Source of the DNA: Symbiodinium kawagutii
Taxonomy: Eukaryota > Sar > Dinophyceae > Suessiales > Symbiodiniaceae
DNA: 64,000 nucleotides
Reading direction: 5' to 3'
Assembly (NCBI GenBank): GCA_009767595.1
Contig: VSDK01011610.1
Span: 235,594-299,593, forward strand
The notes below the pieces were generated by a model. That model had not been told where the DNA came from. It did no database searches and saw nothing but the letters and a program-made list of their open reading frames with translations. Below are positions 33,294 to 44,110 of the stretch, piece by piece. How positions within the stretch are numbered: position 1 is the stretch's first letter; each line of letters opens with the position of its first letter. Position numbers and translations under genes: made by a program.

Positions 33294-34218
33294 CTGTGGG
33301 AAGGACAAAATGCAGTATGTCCAGACGTGTCCGGGTGCTGCCTGCTTCCCCAGGCTCACGACTGAACCGCGCTTAAGTTCATGTGACCATGAAACCGCTT
33401 TGAATAAAAACATGATTTAGGGGTGCCCCAGTTTTCAGAAGCCACTATTTTTCTACTATGGAAAGATCTGCATTCGCCTAGCTCTTCAGTGCTTTTGCAT
33501 GCTTTTGCTTCCTGTGCTGTGGAAAACCAAAGAAATCTTTTCTTTTGAGATGTTCCATCTTCAGGTTGGTTTGCCAGAGGGTAGCCGGTAAACTTTTCAG
33601 TTGCAGCTGTAGGAGCTACCGGCTCAACGGCGGCCCATGGTTATCCCTTGGATCACAGGCATCTTGGAAGCAGCTGAGAGGTCTGGCGGATCACTGGCAC
33701 CAAAGTGCAGGAGTGCAAGTGATGTCCCCAAGTTAAGCTCAATAAGCTTGTTACCTGGCGAATTTATGAACCACTTTTACCTTGCAACAAGGGACCGTCA
33801 CCCGGTGTACCCTTGGGGCGATTTGCGACTCAGGTGGCAAAAGATTTGCCAGTGCAGCCTGCAGCTCAGAATGCCATGCTATGCACGTCATCAATCTTGG
33901 GGGCCGTATGCCATCACCACATTTGTGTGTGAAAATACGTTACTTATCTCAACCAACACGCGTTTTCACTGCTGCTCGTCCAGGGGTTTTAGTTGAGGCG
34001 CTTCCAATATCAAGCTGTGCATCTCGGGCCGCTTGCATGTTCAATGTGCTTCGCAAGCAGTGCTTTGGCTGTTCTAGTCATGCCGTTGACATCACGAAGG
34101 CATGTCAGACAGAAATAGAGACAAAATTGGTGAAAGTGTCAAAAGGTTATTCCCCACCTGTCATGTGAGGGTTGTTAGATTTTATCAGAGTTGTCTTCTC
34201 CTCCTCCTTCTCCGCCAA

Positions 34219-34299
34219 ACCTCAACCGCAGCATCCACGTCTAGTGGTCGCTGCCGTACCTCAACCACGACCATCCGCGGCCAGTGGTCGCTGGCGGAC
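34219..34299. repeat. 41-bp direct duplication before the 12-bp array
   Basis: CTCAACCGCAGCATCCACG and CTCAACCACGACCATCCGCG begin two tandem segments of about 41 bp that both end AGTGGTCGCTG-CGGAC or close to it. They immediately precede the 12-bp array. Confidence 0.75.
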
Positions 34300-34305
34300 C
34301 TTAAA

Positions 34306-35374
34306 GATGTCAGAAAAGATGTCAGAAAGAATGTCAAAAGATATGTCAGAAAGAATGTCAGAGAGAATGGCAAAAGATATGTCAGAAAGAATGTCAGAAA
34401 ATATGCCAGGAAGAATGTCAGAGAGAATGGCAAAAGATATGTCAGAAAAAAGGTCAGAAGAGATGTCAGAAAGAATATCAGAAGATATGTCAAAAGATAT
34501 GTCAGAAAGAATGTCAGAAGAGATGTCAGAAAGAATGTCAGAGAGAATGGCAAAAGATATGTCAGAAAGAATGTTAGAAGAGATGTCAGAAAGAATGTCA
34601 GAAGATATGTCAGAAAGAATGTCAGAAGAGATGTCAGAAAGATTTGCAGAGAGAATGTCAAAAGATATGTCAGAAAGAATGTCAGAACAGATGTCAGAAA
34701 GAATGTCAGAAGATATGTCAGAGAGAATGTCAGAAGATATGTCAGAAAGATTGTCAGAAGAGATGTCAGAAAGAATGTCAGAAGATATGTCAGAGAGAAT
34801 GTCAGAAGATATGTCAGAAAGATTGTCAGAAGAGATGTCAGAAAGAATGTCAGAAGATATGTCAGAGAGAATGTCAGAAGATATGTCAGAAAGATTGTCA
34901 GAAGAGATGTCAGAAAGAATGTCAGAAGATATGTCAGAGAGAATGTCAGAAGATATGTCAGAAAGATTGTCAGAAGAGATGTCAGAAAGAATGTCAAAAG
35001 ATATGCCAGAAAGAATGTCAGCAGAGATGTCAGAGAGAATGTCAAAAGATTTGCCAGAAAGAATGTCAGAAAATATGTCAGAGAGAATGTCAGATAGATT
35101 GGCAGAAGATATGTCAGAAAGAATGCCAGAAGAGATGTCAGAAAGAATGTCAAAAGATATGCCAGAAAGAATGCCAGAGAGAATGTCAGAAGATATGTCA
35201 GAAAGAATGTCAGGATAGAATGCCAGAAAGAATGTCAGAGAGAATCTCAGCAGATATGTCAGAAGAGATGTCGGAAAGAATGTCAAAAGATATGCCAGAA
35301 AGAATGCCAGAGAGAATGTCAGAAGATTTGTCAGAAAGAATGTCAGAAGATATGCCGGAGAGAATGGCAGACAA
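34306..35374 (+). repeat. 12-bp tandem array, about 89 units
   Basis: About 1.07 kb of ATGTCAGAAAGA-type 12-mers (ATGTCAGAA plus a variable last triplet). Positions 34741-35000 also show a 72-bp higher-order period, seen by the marker ATTGTCAG at 34750, 34822, 34894 and 34966. Because the unit is a multiple of three with no stop in any frame, all six frames stay open: + frames give MSER/MSED, RKNVRRDV and CQKICQKE repeats, minus frames hydrophobic LTFFLTSL and ISSDILSD repeats. A + frame running from 34172 to 35218 fuses the array to a proline/arginine-rich leader, but nothing independent shows it is translated. Confidence 0.9.
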
Positions 35375-35437
35375 AAGTGGAGCCAACAAGCGGTGTTGAC
35401 ATGACATGGTGGGGATCACTCGAAGCAAAGTAATTTT

Positions 35438-35698
35438 TTGTTCGCACTAGATTGTGCATTCGTTGCGCGTTCCTTTGTCAATTTGCCCCGCCGCGGTGTT
35501 TTGTCACGTCTTTGTCCTAAGCTGCTGAGTGGTGGATGGTCCAGTGAGGTGTCGCCAGAGCCATTGCAGTCCATAGTCTTTCGACTCTGTAGCCGTGGTC
35601 GTCAATATGACGAGGCCACCATTTGTGATGGATGGAGTGCGCACTTGACATTGGCAAAAGATGTGTTTGCCAAATTCATGGTTGAGTTGAAACATTGA
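35438..35698 (+). CDS. Candidate exon right of the array, unknown
   Basis: A + frame of 86 codons reads GVLSRLCPKLLSGGWSSEVS and LAKDVFAKFMVELKH before a stop. No splice border or family match. The opposite strand is open over part of it. Weak support only. Confidence 0.25.
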   Translation: MFALDCAFVARSFVNLPRRGVLSRLCPKLLSGGWSSEVSPEPLQSIVFRLCSRGRQYDEATICDGWSAHLTLAKDVFAKFMVELKH

Positions 35699-35699
35699 T

Positions 35700-37110
35700 G
35701 CTTGGGACCTGGGAGTGCTCACTGATGGTGGTTGAAAATGTCCATTTGAGATTTTGTTGAAAAATCAGGAGCTGTTTCTGACACATTGTCCTTGAATGCC
35801 TTTTGCATGTCTGCAGTGAATGACCTGTGCCACTTTGAGAATGCTGGTAAGTGCCATTCTGGTGGCCAGCTGGGTGCAGGGCAGATTTGAAATAATATTA
35901 TTCTTAGCAATGGCTATGGTATGCTATGATATGCTATGGCTGGCAGGTTGGTCAGATGACTCAAACTGATCCATCTCCAGATGTTCAGTGACCAAGTCGT
36001 GGCAAGTCATCCAGGTCAGATCTGGAGTCCATTTCGCTTTGCACCTGAAAGCGGCTGGCACCGGGCTGTTGTTGTGTCCATTCATCTCAATGATGCTGAC
36101 GGACGGTGAAGAGGCAGGTGAGTTGGAACCGCCAGTGTCGGCGACATGACTTGTTCGGGTAGGGTGGTGACGCACCGAACAAATCAACGTATACAGCCAC
36201 CATAAAGGGCCGCGAATCGGAATGCTTTTCGTTGCCATCAGATTTTGTTCAACTCAGGTTGCTTCGACAGGACGCGTGGGTATTGCCGGGATATTCACGG
36301 ATTGGGCGTTAGACCAATGCTGTTGCTGTCAAAGAACGACGCATAAAGATTTGCCGCATCACCACATGAGGTCAAGAGTAGTGGCGGCCTGCACGTAAGT
36401 GTCACCACTTGTTCATAGGTGTCCACGACTTGGCCTGGCTCACCAACACAAGCTTGCATTAGGTAGAAACAACAAAAAATCAAAACATAAAATAACTTCA
36501 TTTAGGATCATTTAGGGGGTTTATTGATAGCATGCCAATATTGTTTCTCAATAACAGGCCATGTTTCAATCACATCGGTCTTGATCCCCCCGAATCTGAA
36601 AATCTGGCGGCAGCAGGTGGGATTGGTGGCTGATACCTTGGGCCCTGTGCCACAACAAGACTTTCTGGTGGACTTTTCGGTGGTCGATGAAGGCAGGGCA
36701 AGAAGATGCACGGAGGACCATCTTGACCTATTTTGGACGGCATGGCAGTGTCCAGAAGTGGGGTGATGATAATCCATTTTGGACCACGCGCTGGTAGAGC
36801 TGGTGAAATTTTGCCGCTACAGTCCTGGTTTCAGTATGTTTCAGTAGGGGTCCCCGAAACATCTTCTATCGGCGCTGCCCTGCATCACCGTCATTGCCAG
36901 GTGGCTGCAACCTGCAAATGGACACTGGGCTTTGAACGCGGGACCAAGAGAATCTAAGAGATCTCCCCGAAATTCCCAGAAATTATATAAACATCTCCAA
37001 CCATTATTTCTGTTTCTTTTTGCTGGTCAATCCAAGGTGCAGGAGGGTCGCTGACAAATGTGACGCTAGTGAAATCGTTGAAAGTTTCGGTATCGCTCAC
37101 TTGATGCGAG
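35700..37110. other. Spacer with one weak exon
   Basis: No gene is firmly supported. A possible + exon at 36899-36948 (acceptor attgccag, reading VAATCKWTLGFERGTK, phase 0 at its start) could be an upstream exon of the gene at 37111. Confidence 0.3.
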
Positions 37111-38425
37111 GGTGTTGGTGAAACGTTCCTCAACTCTGTTGGCAATACCCTCACCAAGGACATCATTTTTCGCGGCCTTCGCATGCAAGACGGGAAAACG
37201 GGCTTTGCCGAAGCTTCCGAACAGCCTTACGATTGGACGTTGCGGACATGCCGCTTGGATGAAAACAATGCGCGCCTACCATGAATATTTAGCAACGGGC
37301 ACACTTTTTCTTCTTGTAAAATTTGTAAATATTGCTCAGATGTGGCCATTGCATTTAACTTTTGTGGGCTTACTGCAGATGGCTCCAGAATGTCTCCAAG
37401 ATTTTGGAGGTTGTCACTTGTGCCATGCAGCAAGGAACCTATAGATCCACATAGATCCACTGAAGATTCGGTCATATCCGGTCCCTGTGACCAAAGACTG
37501 GCGCTTCAAATTCATGTGGCGCCTCACCACGGCGCAGCCGTTGGCTCCCCGAGGTTTGCAAGAGTTCACTCGCTTCAATGACGTGGAGCCGAAGGAAGTC
37601 TACTTGGCAGCTGCCAATCTCCAAGTGCATTTGCAGAATCTGGTGCCTCAGCTGACGCTGCGATTGAAGATAATGAAGTAGATATGTTGTCGACATAGTG
37701 ACTCAATTTGGAGAAAAATACGATTTCAAAATCAAAATTAAGGAGTTGGACTCCAGTTTGACCTAGTTGAACTCCCCTTTCTTTCCTGAAAAGGTGGCCA
37801 GTGAGGAAGACTTCATGACACAACCGTGGAGCAGAGTGAATGACTGGCTCAGTCTCAAGAAGTCGCCACGCGGACGCAAGATGATGCAATCAAGCAAAGC
37901 CCATCCAACACGCCCCAATGAAGTCATACAGCTGCCGTGGGTCCCTGCGCTAGACGCGTGTCATGACCCACCACGTTTCTTGTTTGCGCTGTGTTGCCTT
38001 GCTGGCCATCCGTCGGCAGTGACCACAGCTTTTTCGTGCATTGTTTGTTTCTTTCGGCTACGAGCGTAGTTGCAGTGAGAGTCTTGTGATGCCGACTTTG
38101 CTTTTGCCAGGAATCCGGGAGCATCATTTTTTGCCCTTCTTGAGCAAGTTGAAACATTGTGAAACTCATTTGTTGATTGCAATCAGTGAATTGCGCCCAC
38201 TTGACTCCTGCGCAGGTCAATTTAGTTGCCAAATTCCACAACTCACAACATCTACTAACATTTGCTATCATCCACTGTCTCGTTTTTGAGAGGATCCCTC
38301 CACCAAGGTGTGTTGAAGCCGGCATTCCCGTTCTCTTCGAAGGCGGTGCCGAAAGCCTGAACGGCACGGCATCTGAGGAGCGGCATTCGTCGAGAGATTT
38401 CTGGCACCACATGGTCTTTGACATG
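37111..38425 (+). CDS. Unknown protein, four phase-consistent exons
   Basis: Exon 37111-37269 (acceptor atgcgag, GC donor) reads TLTKDIIFRGLRMQDGKTGF and PYDWTLRTCRLDENN. Exon 37466 to about 37677 (acceptor ctgaag) reads PVPVTKDWRFKFMWR then GLQEFTRFNDVEPKEVYLAA. Exon 37802-37930 reads EEDFMTQPWSRVNDWLSLKK and a basic stretch. Exon 38308-38425 reads CVEAGIPVLFEGGAESLNGT and FWHHMVFDM. The junction 37930/38308 (CA|G) and a phase-2 exit before 37802 keep one frame for about 210 residues. I do not recognise the family. A phase-0 exon at 39496 (WLGEDTGGILDVQTRHEYAA) may continue it. No start or stop is certain; the TAG after 38425 is likely intronic. Confidence 0.6.
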
Positions 38426-38429
38426 GTGT

Positions 38430-39495
38430 AGCTGGGCGCTGGGCTGCTCAGTTTGGATGATGATGATTGATGTTTATTTCCAGGGATCCCAGGGGTCTTC
38501 CTCAGAAGAAACATCTTCCAAAGCAGATGTTTTCTGACGAGAATCATTGTAGTGAATAGAACTGTGCAAAAATCTGTAAACATAACAAGGAGGCTAGGCA
38601 AGGACTTCCTAAGGAAACCCCGGCCACCACCACCGAAGCAAAGAAAGCAAAAAGGTCAACAAAAACTGGACGCTAAGCACATGTTTTGAGTTTTTTTTCA
38701 TGGAATAAGCATGAATAAGCTATTTAAGACTATTAGGTTAACAGATGCTAGAAATCTCACATTGCCGGAGGGGGCGCGGTTATCATTTGCAGCTCTACCT
38801 CAGGTGCTACTCAGGAATAGCCCAAATGTGTCAAAATCCCGTCCCCCTAATGTTGAAACTCCCCCGGCTCCAAAATGCATTGATACCCCACTAAACCAGG
38901 GTTCCTGACAGAGTTTCAAGACACCAGCAACCTTATACCCAAGGCCAGCGGCTGGTTTCAAGCTTTCATTTCCATGCCTGCCTGAGATGATCAAAGCTCG
39001 TCCTTATCTCAAGGAAAGATATATCACTGCTGGGCGTGCTAGAGGTCGGTTTGGTGCTCCGATTTTGGTTGGAGGCAGATGCTTCAAACATCCAAGGGGT
39101 GGTGCATTGGGTGAATGGTGAATGATACTTTTCCCGCAGATCCTCAATCAATGCAGCCCATTTTTTAATGAAAGATGGGGCATATGCTGGAACATGTTGG
39201 GAGGTGTTTGCGTTTGTTCAGCTTTGTCGTTTTGATCGTTTTGTGTGCACAGAAGCATCTACACATACTTCAACATGTATCTCATGTGCATATCATATCA
39301 AATCAAGCACAACAATTCAGAAAAATTATGTGAAGCAATCCCGTAATCAACAGTTATGTTGCAGTGTCAATCCAATATATGCTCATATAATAGGAACATA
39401 ATATCAACAGTTCTCGGAATAGGGGATCCTCCAAGTCATCCTTCCTTTTATCTACCATAAAACAACCGACCAAGGCATGGCCGTGCATCGCCCAG
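38430..39495. other. Probable intron or spacer
   Basis: Nothing recognisable. AT-rich near 38690-38760 and 39260-39420. Likely the intron between 38425 and the candidate exon at 39496. Confidence 0.4.
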
Positions 39496-39602
39496 CGCTG
39501 GCTTGGAGAAGACACAGGGGGAATTCTGGATGTCCAAACGCGCCATGAATATGCAGCCTGTGTATGTCTACTGTGGCATGGCTGCAGCACCAGACCCCCT
39601 GC
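39496..39602 (+). CDS. Candidate exon, unknown
   Basis: After the acceptor catcgcccag, the + frame reads WLGEDTGGILDVQTRHEYAA and CVCLLWHGC before a stop. It starts in phase 0, matching the exit of exon 38308-38425. Two other frames are open but less protein-like. Confidence 0.4.
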
Positions 39603-39772
39603 AGAGTAGTCACTTGTCCTTTCTGAGTGACTGCTTTCCCATCTTCAGCAAGAGAAGTGGAGTGAAATGTTGGCCCTTTCGGCGTTGGTGGTGATAACAT
39701 AGTAAGGCTCGATCATGCATCATCATGTCAGACCACAGTGGTGAATGTTTCCCCTGCAGCAACTTCAGCATC

Positions 39773-40266
39773 ACAGGTTTGAGGCGTGCACAACTCTCCA
39801 AGGCAAACTCACCATGGCCCAAGCCATGGTCAGCTGCATCAGCTTGAGATTCAGTTGTCAGATGGACTACCTGGACATGCTGCAGACGCCTATCTCAGAT
39901 TAGCCCACCATGCCAGCTTCGGCGGTTATCCGTTACAATCCCATATTTCACGATCATTGACCATCAGTTTGCATGGCCATTACCAAGCATTGTAGTACTG
40001 ATGGGTAATGCGCCATATGATTGATCATAGTGAGTGACTCGGCCTTTGAGATGACACATGATCAGCACAGCCTCCATGCACGATGTGGTCTTGACCTTTG
40101 GATGTGGTCATCAGATGTCATCAGCATACCATACACCGGACGCAGCGGCTCAGGAACACGCCAACGGCCGTGCAGTTGAAGTACCCCCACATTCCTAGCC
40201 GCGGTGTGATCATGGGCGTAGAACAGGCGGAGCCGGCTGCCAGCCCTGTCCCATGGATTGCCGGTC
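39773..40266 (+). CDS. Two candidate exons, unknown
   Basis: About 39765-39900 follows cccctgcag and is open in two frames (FEACTTLQGKLTMAQAMVSC in one, LEIQLSDGLPGHAADAYL in another). About 40122-40266 reads PTAVQLKYPHIPSRGVIMGV and VEQAEPAASPVPWIAG. No family is recognised and the two are not shown to join. Confidence 0.3.
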
Positions 40267-40671
40267 ATTGGAGATCATCAACTAGGGGAAGGATGTCAGT
40301 TAATCACTGTCATACTGCTCAACGTATATAAGAGAAGCTGAGGAAGATCATATGACAGCAGAATTCATAATTTCATTGCACAGTTGCACCGTGGCAGCAT
40401 CTCTTTGGGACCAGCATCCCAGCAACCGCCACTGCCTGGTGGATCATGCTCTAAGCCTTCATTTCGCGGCCATTGCTCATGAGACGCATGATCAAGGGTC
40501 ATCAGCAGAGCGCTTGCGGCTGCAAAATCGTCGGACAGAAGTTATGCCTTATTTGTTTTGTTGGGATCGCTCTCACGAAACAACCCGATCCACTTGCGGT
40601 TGATCCGCAAATAGCTGGCGATTGCTGGCATACTGTGACCACATATGGCATATGCTGGGGCATTGCGGTGC

Positions 40672-40948
40672 CCAGGCTCATGGCAATTTGTTGCAGCTAC
40701 AGGGCAATGCCTATGCCCCCGGCTTTCCCCGGGTTCAAATCATGGGCTGGTTCGGTATTCCCTGCGGCCCAACAGGATCCCAGGCATCCACGGCTCCTCC
40801 GAATGTTTATCGAATTTCGCAACGAGATTCTGGAGGACATGATCTTGTGTGAAGTGGATGCTGAGCAGGAAGCTGGGCCGCAGAGAGCCAGTGACTTTTG
40901 TTTGCGAGTGATGGCTATATGGATGAAAATCCAGGTACTACAAGACAT
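40672..40948 (+). CDS. Candidate exon region open in two convincing frames
   Basis: After ggtgcccag, one frame reads NLLQLQGNAYAPGFPRVQIM and GWFGIPCGPTG, ending near 40850. A second frame reads RMFIEFRNEILEDMILCEVD and SDFCLRVMAIWMKIQ to about 40948. Both look like protein; an intron or indel near 40780-40800 could link them. Family unknown. Confidence 0.35.
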
Positions 40949-40979
40949 GTAGGCGATGGAGAGAGCGAGACAATACATG
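40940..40979 (+). mobile_element. Family D SINE-like remnant, minimal
   Basis: Only AGGCGATGGAGAGAGCGAG remains, between ACAAGACATG (40940-40949) and ACAATACATG (40970-40979), a 9-of-10 direct repeat consistent with a target duplication. Confidence 0.5.
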
Positions 40980-41197
40980 GTAGCTTACAAATTGTATTAT
41001 ATAGTCTTGTTTTGTGGCTGGTCAACTGGTCGGGTAAGACCTGTTGACCGACAGACATACGGCGCCACACAGCCAGAACTATCCATGATTATCAGCAGGT
41101 TGGCATGTTGCACTATGAACCATGTGTCCCGCCAAGAAATCCATTAGCTTTGCATGGACGCACCGAACTTTAGGGCTTCCATCGGTTTCTCCGACAG

Positions 41198-41255
41198 ACC
41201 TGCTGTGAGGCCGACAAGATCTTTGTCCAGCAGGAGATGCGAACGAGCATGACCG
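41198..41255 (+). CDS. Candidate exon, unknown
   Basis: Bounded by tccgacag and a GT donor (G|gtgaga), it reads TCCEADKIFVQQEMRTSMT. It is followed by a short (CA)n run at 41299. Family unknown. Confidence 0.45.
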
Positions 41256-42275
41256 GTGAGAATTCAGACTGGCAGTCCCAGAATTCAAGACGCAAACACA
41301 CACACACACTAACATGCATGTGGACATGGACAGTCATGGACACAGACAGATATGATACTGTATACATGCATGTGTTTATATACAATATACATTTATAGTT
41401 TATGATTTTTTAATTTTTGTGTTTTTTCAATTGGTTCACAGATTCAAAACACCGTTCATGCACATCTAGAGAGAGATTATTTGCTTGATCTCTTCTTGAC
41501 ATTGCAACACCCTCCGAAACTGTACAGGTGGATTTTTCACACGTTTATAGCCTGAACTGGGTCCATGGACGAGTGTAGCACCTGAGCTGGGTCCAGTGAC
41601 CGCCAGCACCAGGAGATCTACGATAGTATTGTGACTGGAGATTGCAGCTATAGTGTTGGGCAAAGTCACAGAAATGCAGAGCTGGCCAACTCCATGATCC
41701 ATTTAATATACCAACTTTTGCTTAATCAGCTACCGCGCTTCCCCCTCTTTGACCTGACCATTTGATCCACCAAGAAAACTGACCAAATTTAAAATGAAGT
41801 ATAGATGGCAAATCTAGGAAATCCGGGAATCCAACATTTGGTTTTGTATATTTGTGTATTGATTTAGTTTTGATTGCGAATGAGATTTGGTATTTCATGT
41901 CATAGATTCAGAATGCTGTATTGATTCAGTATTGGGGAAGCATTCGCAGCCATGCAAATTTAGCTTTGCTTGGGGTATTTCTCTCAAGCATTTGGTTGCA
42001 GAGCTTGGTTGGCTGTGTTCAGAGTCTGATTATGGGGTCCGGAAAGGGGGTCAATGACTAACCTGTATGGATTCCTGATGGTTGCTGGGCCGTTGAACCA
42101 TGTACGTCCAACTTCCGTATTGATTCTCATACTGATATGATGTTAAGAAAAACGGTTACCCTGGCATCCTGGTTGTCAGAATATATGCATTGATAACTAC
42201 AGTATGGACATTCACGATTATTGGTTGAGAAATCCTGTTTTCAGGTTATTGGACCAACATGACATTGCATGATAC

Positions 42276-42362
42276 ATGCGACGCTTGTTGGCCACCAAGT
42301 GCGCACTACGCTACCGCGTGGTCATCCTACATCCCGACGGAAATCTGAGCGGCGAGCTGAAG
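42276..42362 (+). CDS. Candidate first exon, unknown
   Basis: ATG at 42276 follows an in-frame TGA at 42270 and opens MRRLLATKCALRYRVVILHP, then DGNLSGELK to a GT donor (aag|gttaag). Basic, high-GC codon use contrasts with the AT-rich flanks. Because the frame is blocked upstream, a true translation start is plausible. Family unknown. Confidence 0.45.
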
Positions 42363-42459
42363 GTTAAGAACCAAAGATTGGAGGAGCCAACAACACCTTC
42401 CATGTGGATTCGAGTTCTTTGTTCCGAAGAAAGAGAAACCATAATCAATCTATAACTAT

Positions 42460-42528
42460 AAATATATGTTTACCTTCAGCCTAGCTGAACTTTGCAGATG
42501 GCGATGGAGAGGGAAATATATGTTTACC
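42460..42528 (+). mobile_element. Family D SINE-like element, 5'-truncated, perfect TSD
   Basis: A 39-bp insert (42475-42513) ending GATGGCGATGGAGAGGG lies between perfect 15-bp copies of AAATATATGTTTACC (42460-42474 and 42514-42528). The insert matches only the last 40 bp of the copy at 43815-43920. Confidence 0.8.
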
Positions 42529-42862
42529 ATCCATTCACGAACATTAGTCATCATTATCCGTCATACAGGAATATCATGAAGCATTGCTGGCACTATGGAC
42601 ATACTGGACCCAGTTCTTGATGTGTCATTGAAAATTCTCATTGAAAGCACCCGACCATTCTTTGCATGGATGACTGATGACATTTGACCAGAGAGACGTG
42701 GAAGACTCTTGCCAATCGTAGATCCATATTAGTAAACCACCCCCAGTTTATCTCAAATAGCTTTAACTATAGCTGGTGGCCCGCCTACCATCAAACATCA
42801 AGCTTTACAGGGGTTCATTGGTCTGGATTGGCTATTCATCCAGATTTTTTTAGGTTTTTTAG

Positions 42863-42978
42863 ATGTGTGAAAAGCCTGATGCAGAAGGGCCTTGCTTCAA
42901 TGCCATGTCCAATGCTCCAACGAGCCCGTCGCGCTGCCAGGACTTTGAGCGCGCTCCATCAAAGTCGGGCCGCCCAGG
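42863..42978 (+). CDS. Candidate exon, unknown, cysteine- and serine-rich
   Basis: After a strong polypyrimidine acceptor (ggttttttag) the frame reads MCEKPDAEGPCFNAMSNAPT then SPSRCQDFERAPSKSGRPG to a GT donor in CCAGG|gtgccg. The good acceptor and coherent frame support it; family unknown. The ATG is at the exon start but need not be the start codon. Confidence 0.5.
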
Positions 42979-43320
42979 GTGCCGGTTGAGCGAAAACACA
43001 CAGGCCTAGGTGGACCAAGCGATTTACCATGAAACGTCAAGAACTAAATGATGTTCTTTGGTCATGAATTTTCTTTGGCCAATGATTTACCAGGACCATC
43101 ATCAGGCCTATGATGTCTTTGGCCATGAATTGGCCGAATTGCAGAGTCCGGAACTTGCTTGATGTGTTTAATCATGGTTTTGTTCCCTTTGGCGGCTTTA
43201 CACACGGTGGTGAGGAGAGAGGGCTAGGGCTTTACACGGAGTGTTGAGTTTTGGCTTCATGTATTTTTGAGCTCGATACTGATACTCTTTTATAATCACG
43301 GTGTGAAGCATTTCATCAAA

Positions 43321-43578
43321 CGCAAGCCCCCTGCCCCTGCAAAGGATTTCAAACCGATATTGAAGGATCGCAGATCCTTTCTCTCCAGTTTTGATACTTT
43401 ACGAGGCACTCTTGGAAATGCGTCCTGCACAGGTCTATGCACTTCTTTGAAGAGCCCTCTTGGAGATTTCCTATCGCACCGCTGGCGAGCAGACGCTTTG
43501 TCGCAGACATTCTATCCAGCCACTCCCAGTGATGGCGGCATAACGGCTCATGTTAGCTTCAAGCCGGCTGTGTCTTAG
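43321..43578 (+). CDS. Candidate exon, unknown dinoflagellate-type protein
   Basis: A + frame reads KDFKPILKDRRSFLSSFDTL and SPLGDFLSHRWRADALSQTF to a TAG. The SHRWRAD block resembles a motif I associate with uncharacterised dinoflagellate proteins, from memory only. Other frames are partly open. Confidence 0.4.
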   Translation, partial: RKPPAPAKDFKPILKDRRSFLSSFDTLRGTLGNASCTGLCTSLKSPLGDFLSHRWRADALSQTFYPATPSDGGITAHVSFKPAVS

Positions 43579-43800
43579 AACTTGGATGTTTAGTGGATGG
43601 ACTTCAGAACTGTCGGTAGCCCAATACCAGGGCAGCAGATAGCTGCTGAATGGCTGTTTGGCTGGGGGGAACATGGGGGAACCCCCTTTGAAATCCCTCG
43701 GCCATTAGCGCAGCCGAAGAGATTTCACAGCACAAGCATGGCCCACTTGGATGTATGATGATATATGATATTACAGTATATGACAATTATTGCATCGTGC

Positions 43801-43934
43801 ATTGCATGTTTGAAGCTACTGGTGAGTTCACTGGTTGGCTGAACTGTTGCTCACAGTAGTTGGGCAACAAGCTGGCCACTAGCCTCCAGCTAACCTCTCG
43901 AGACGGCGATGGAGAGAGAAATTGCATGTTTGAA
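43801..43934 (+). mobile_element. Family D SINE-like element, longest copy, perfect TSD
   Basis: A 106-bp insert (43815-43920) ending GGCGATGGAGAGAGAA lies between perfect 14-bp copies of ATTGCATGTTTGAA (43801-43814 and 43921-43934). No long inverted repeats or coding capacity. The variable-length duplication and shared 3' end point to retroposition rather than a DNA transposon. Confidence 0.85.
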
Positions 43935-43998
43935 AAATATCCAATGACTTGTTTCATCCGTTGCGAAGTCGGAGAAGTTGCAAGTTCCATGTTCACAC

Positions 43999-44110
43999 CA
44001 GCTCACAGGAATGGCAAACAGTGCTGGCAGCCGCGTATTTCTCTACACCGGAATTCCGCACGTGGAGGTGGATGGTGCGTTTCACTGGCTTCGGGAGTCA
44101 TACCTATACT
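43999..44110 (+). CDS. Candidate exon, frame uncertain
   Basis: After cagctcacag all three + frames are open. The best two read VFLYTGIPHVEVDGAFHWLR and VLAAAYFSTPEFRTWRWMVR. GC-rich against its surroundings. Family and frame unresolved. Confidence 0.3.

Noticed and set aside
34185-35286. Long minus-strand hydrophobic frames resembling a membrane protein
   Set aside because: They arise from the 12-bp array, which leaves every frame open.
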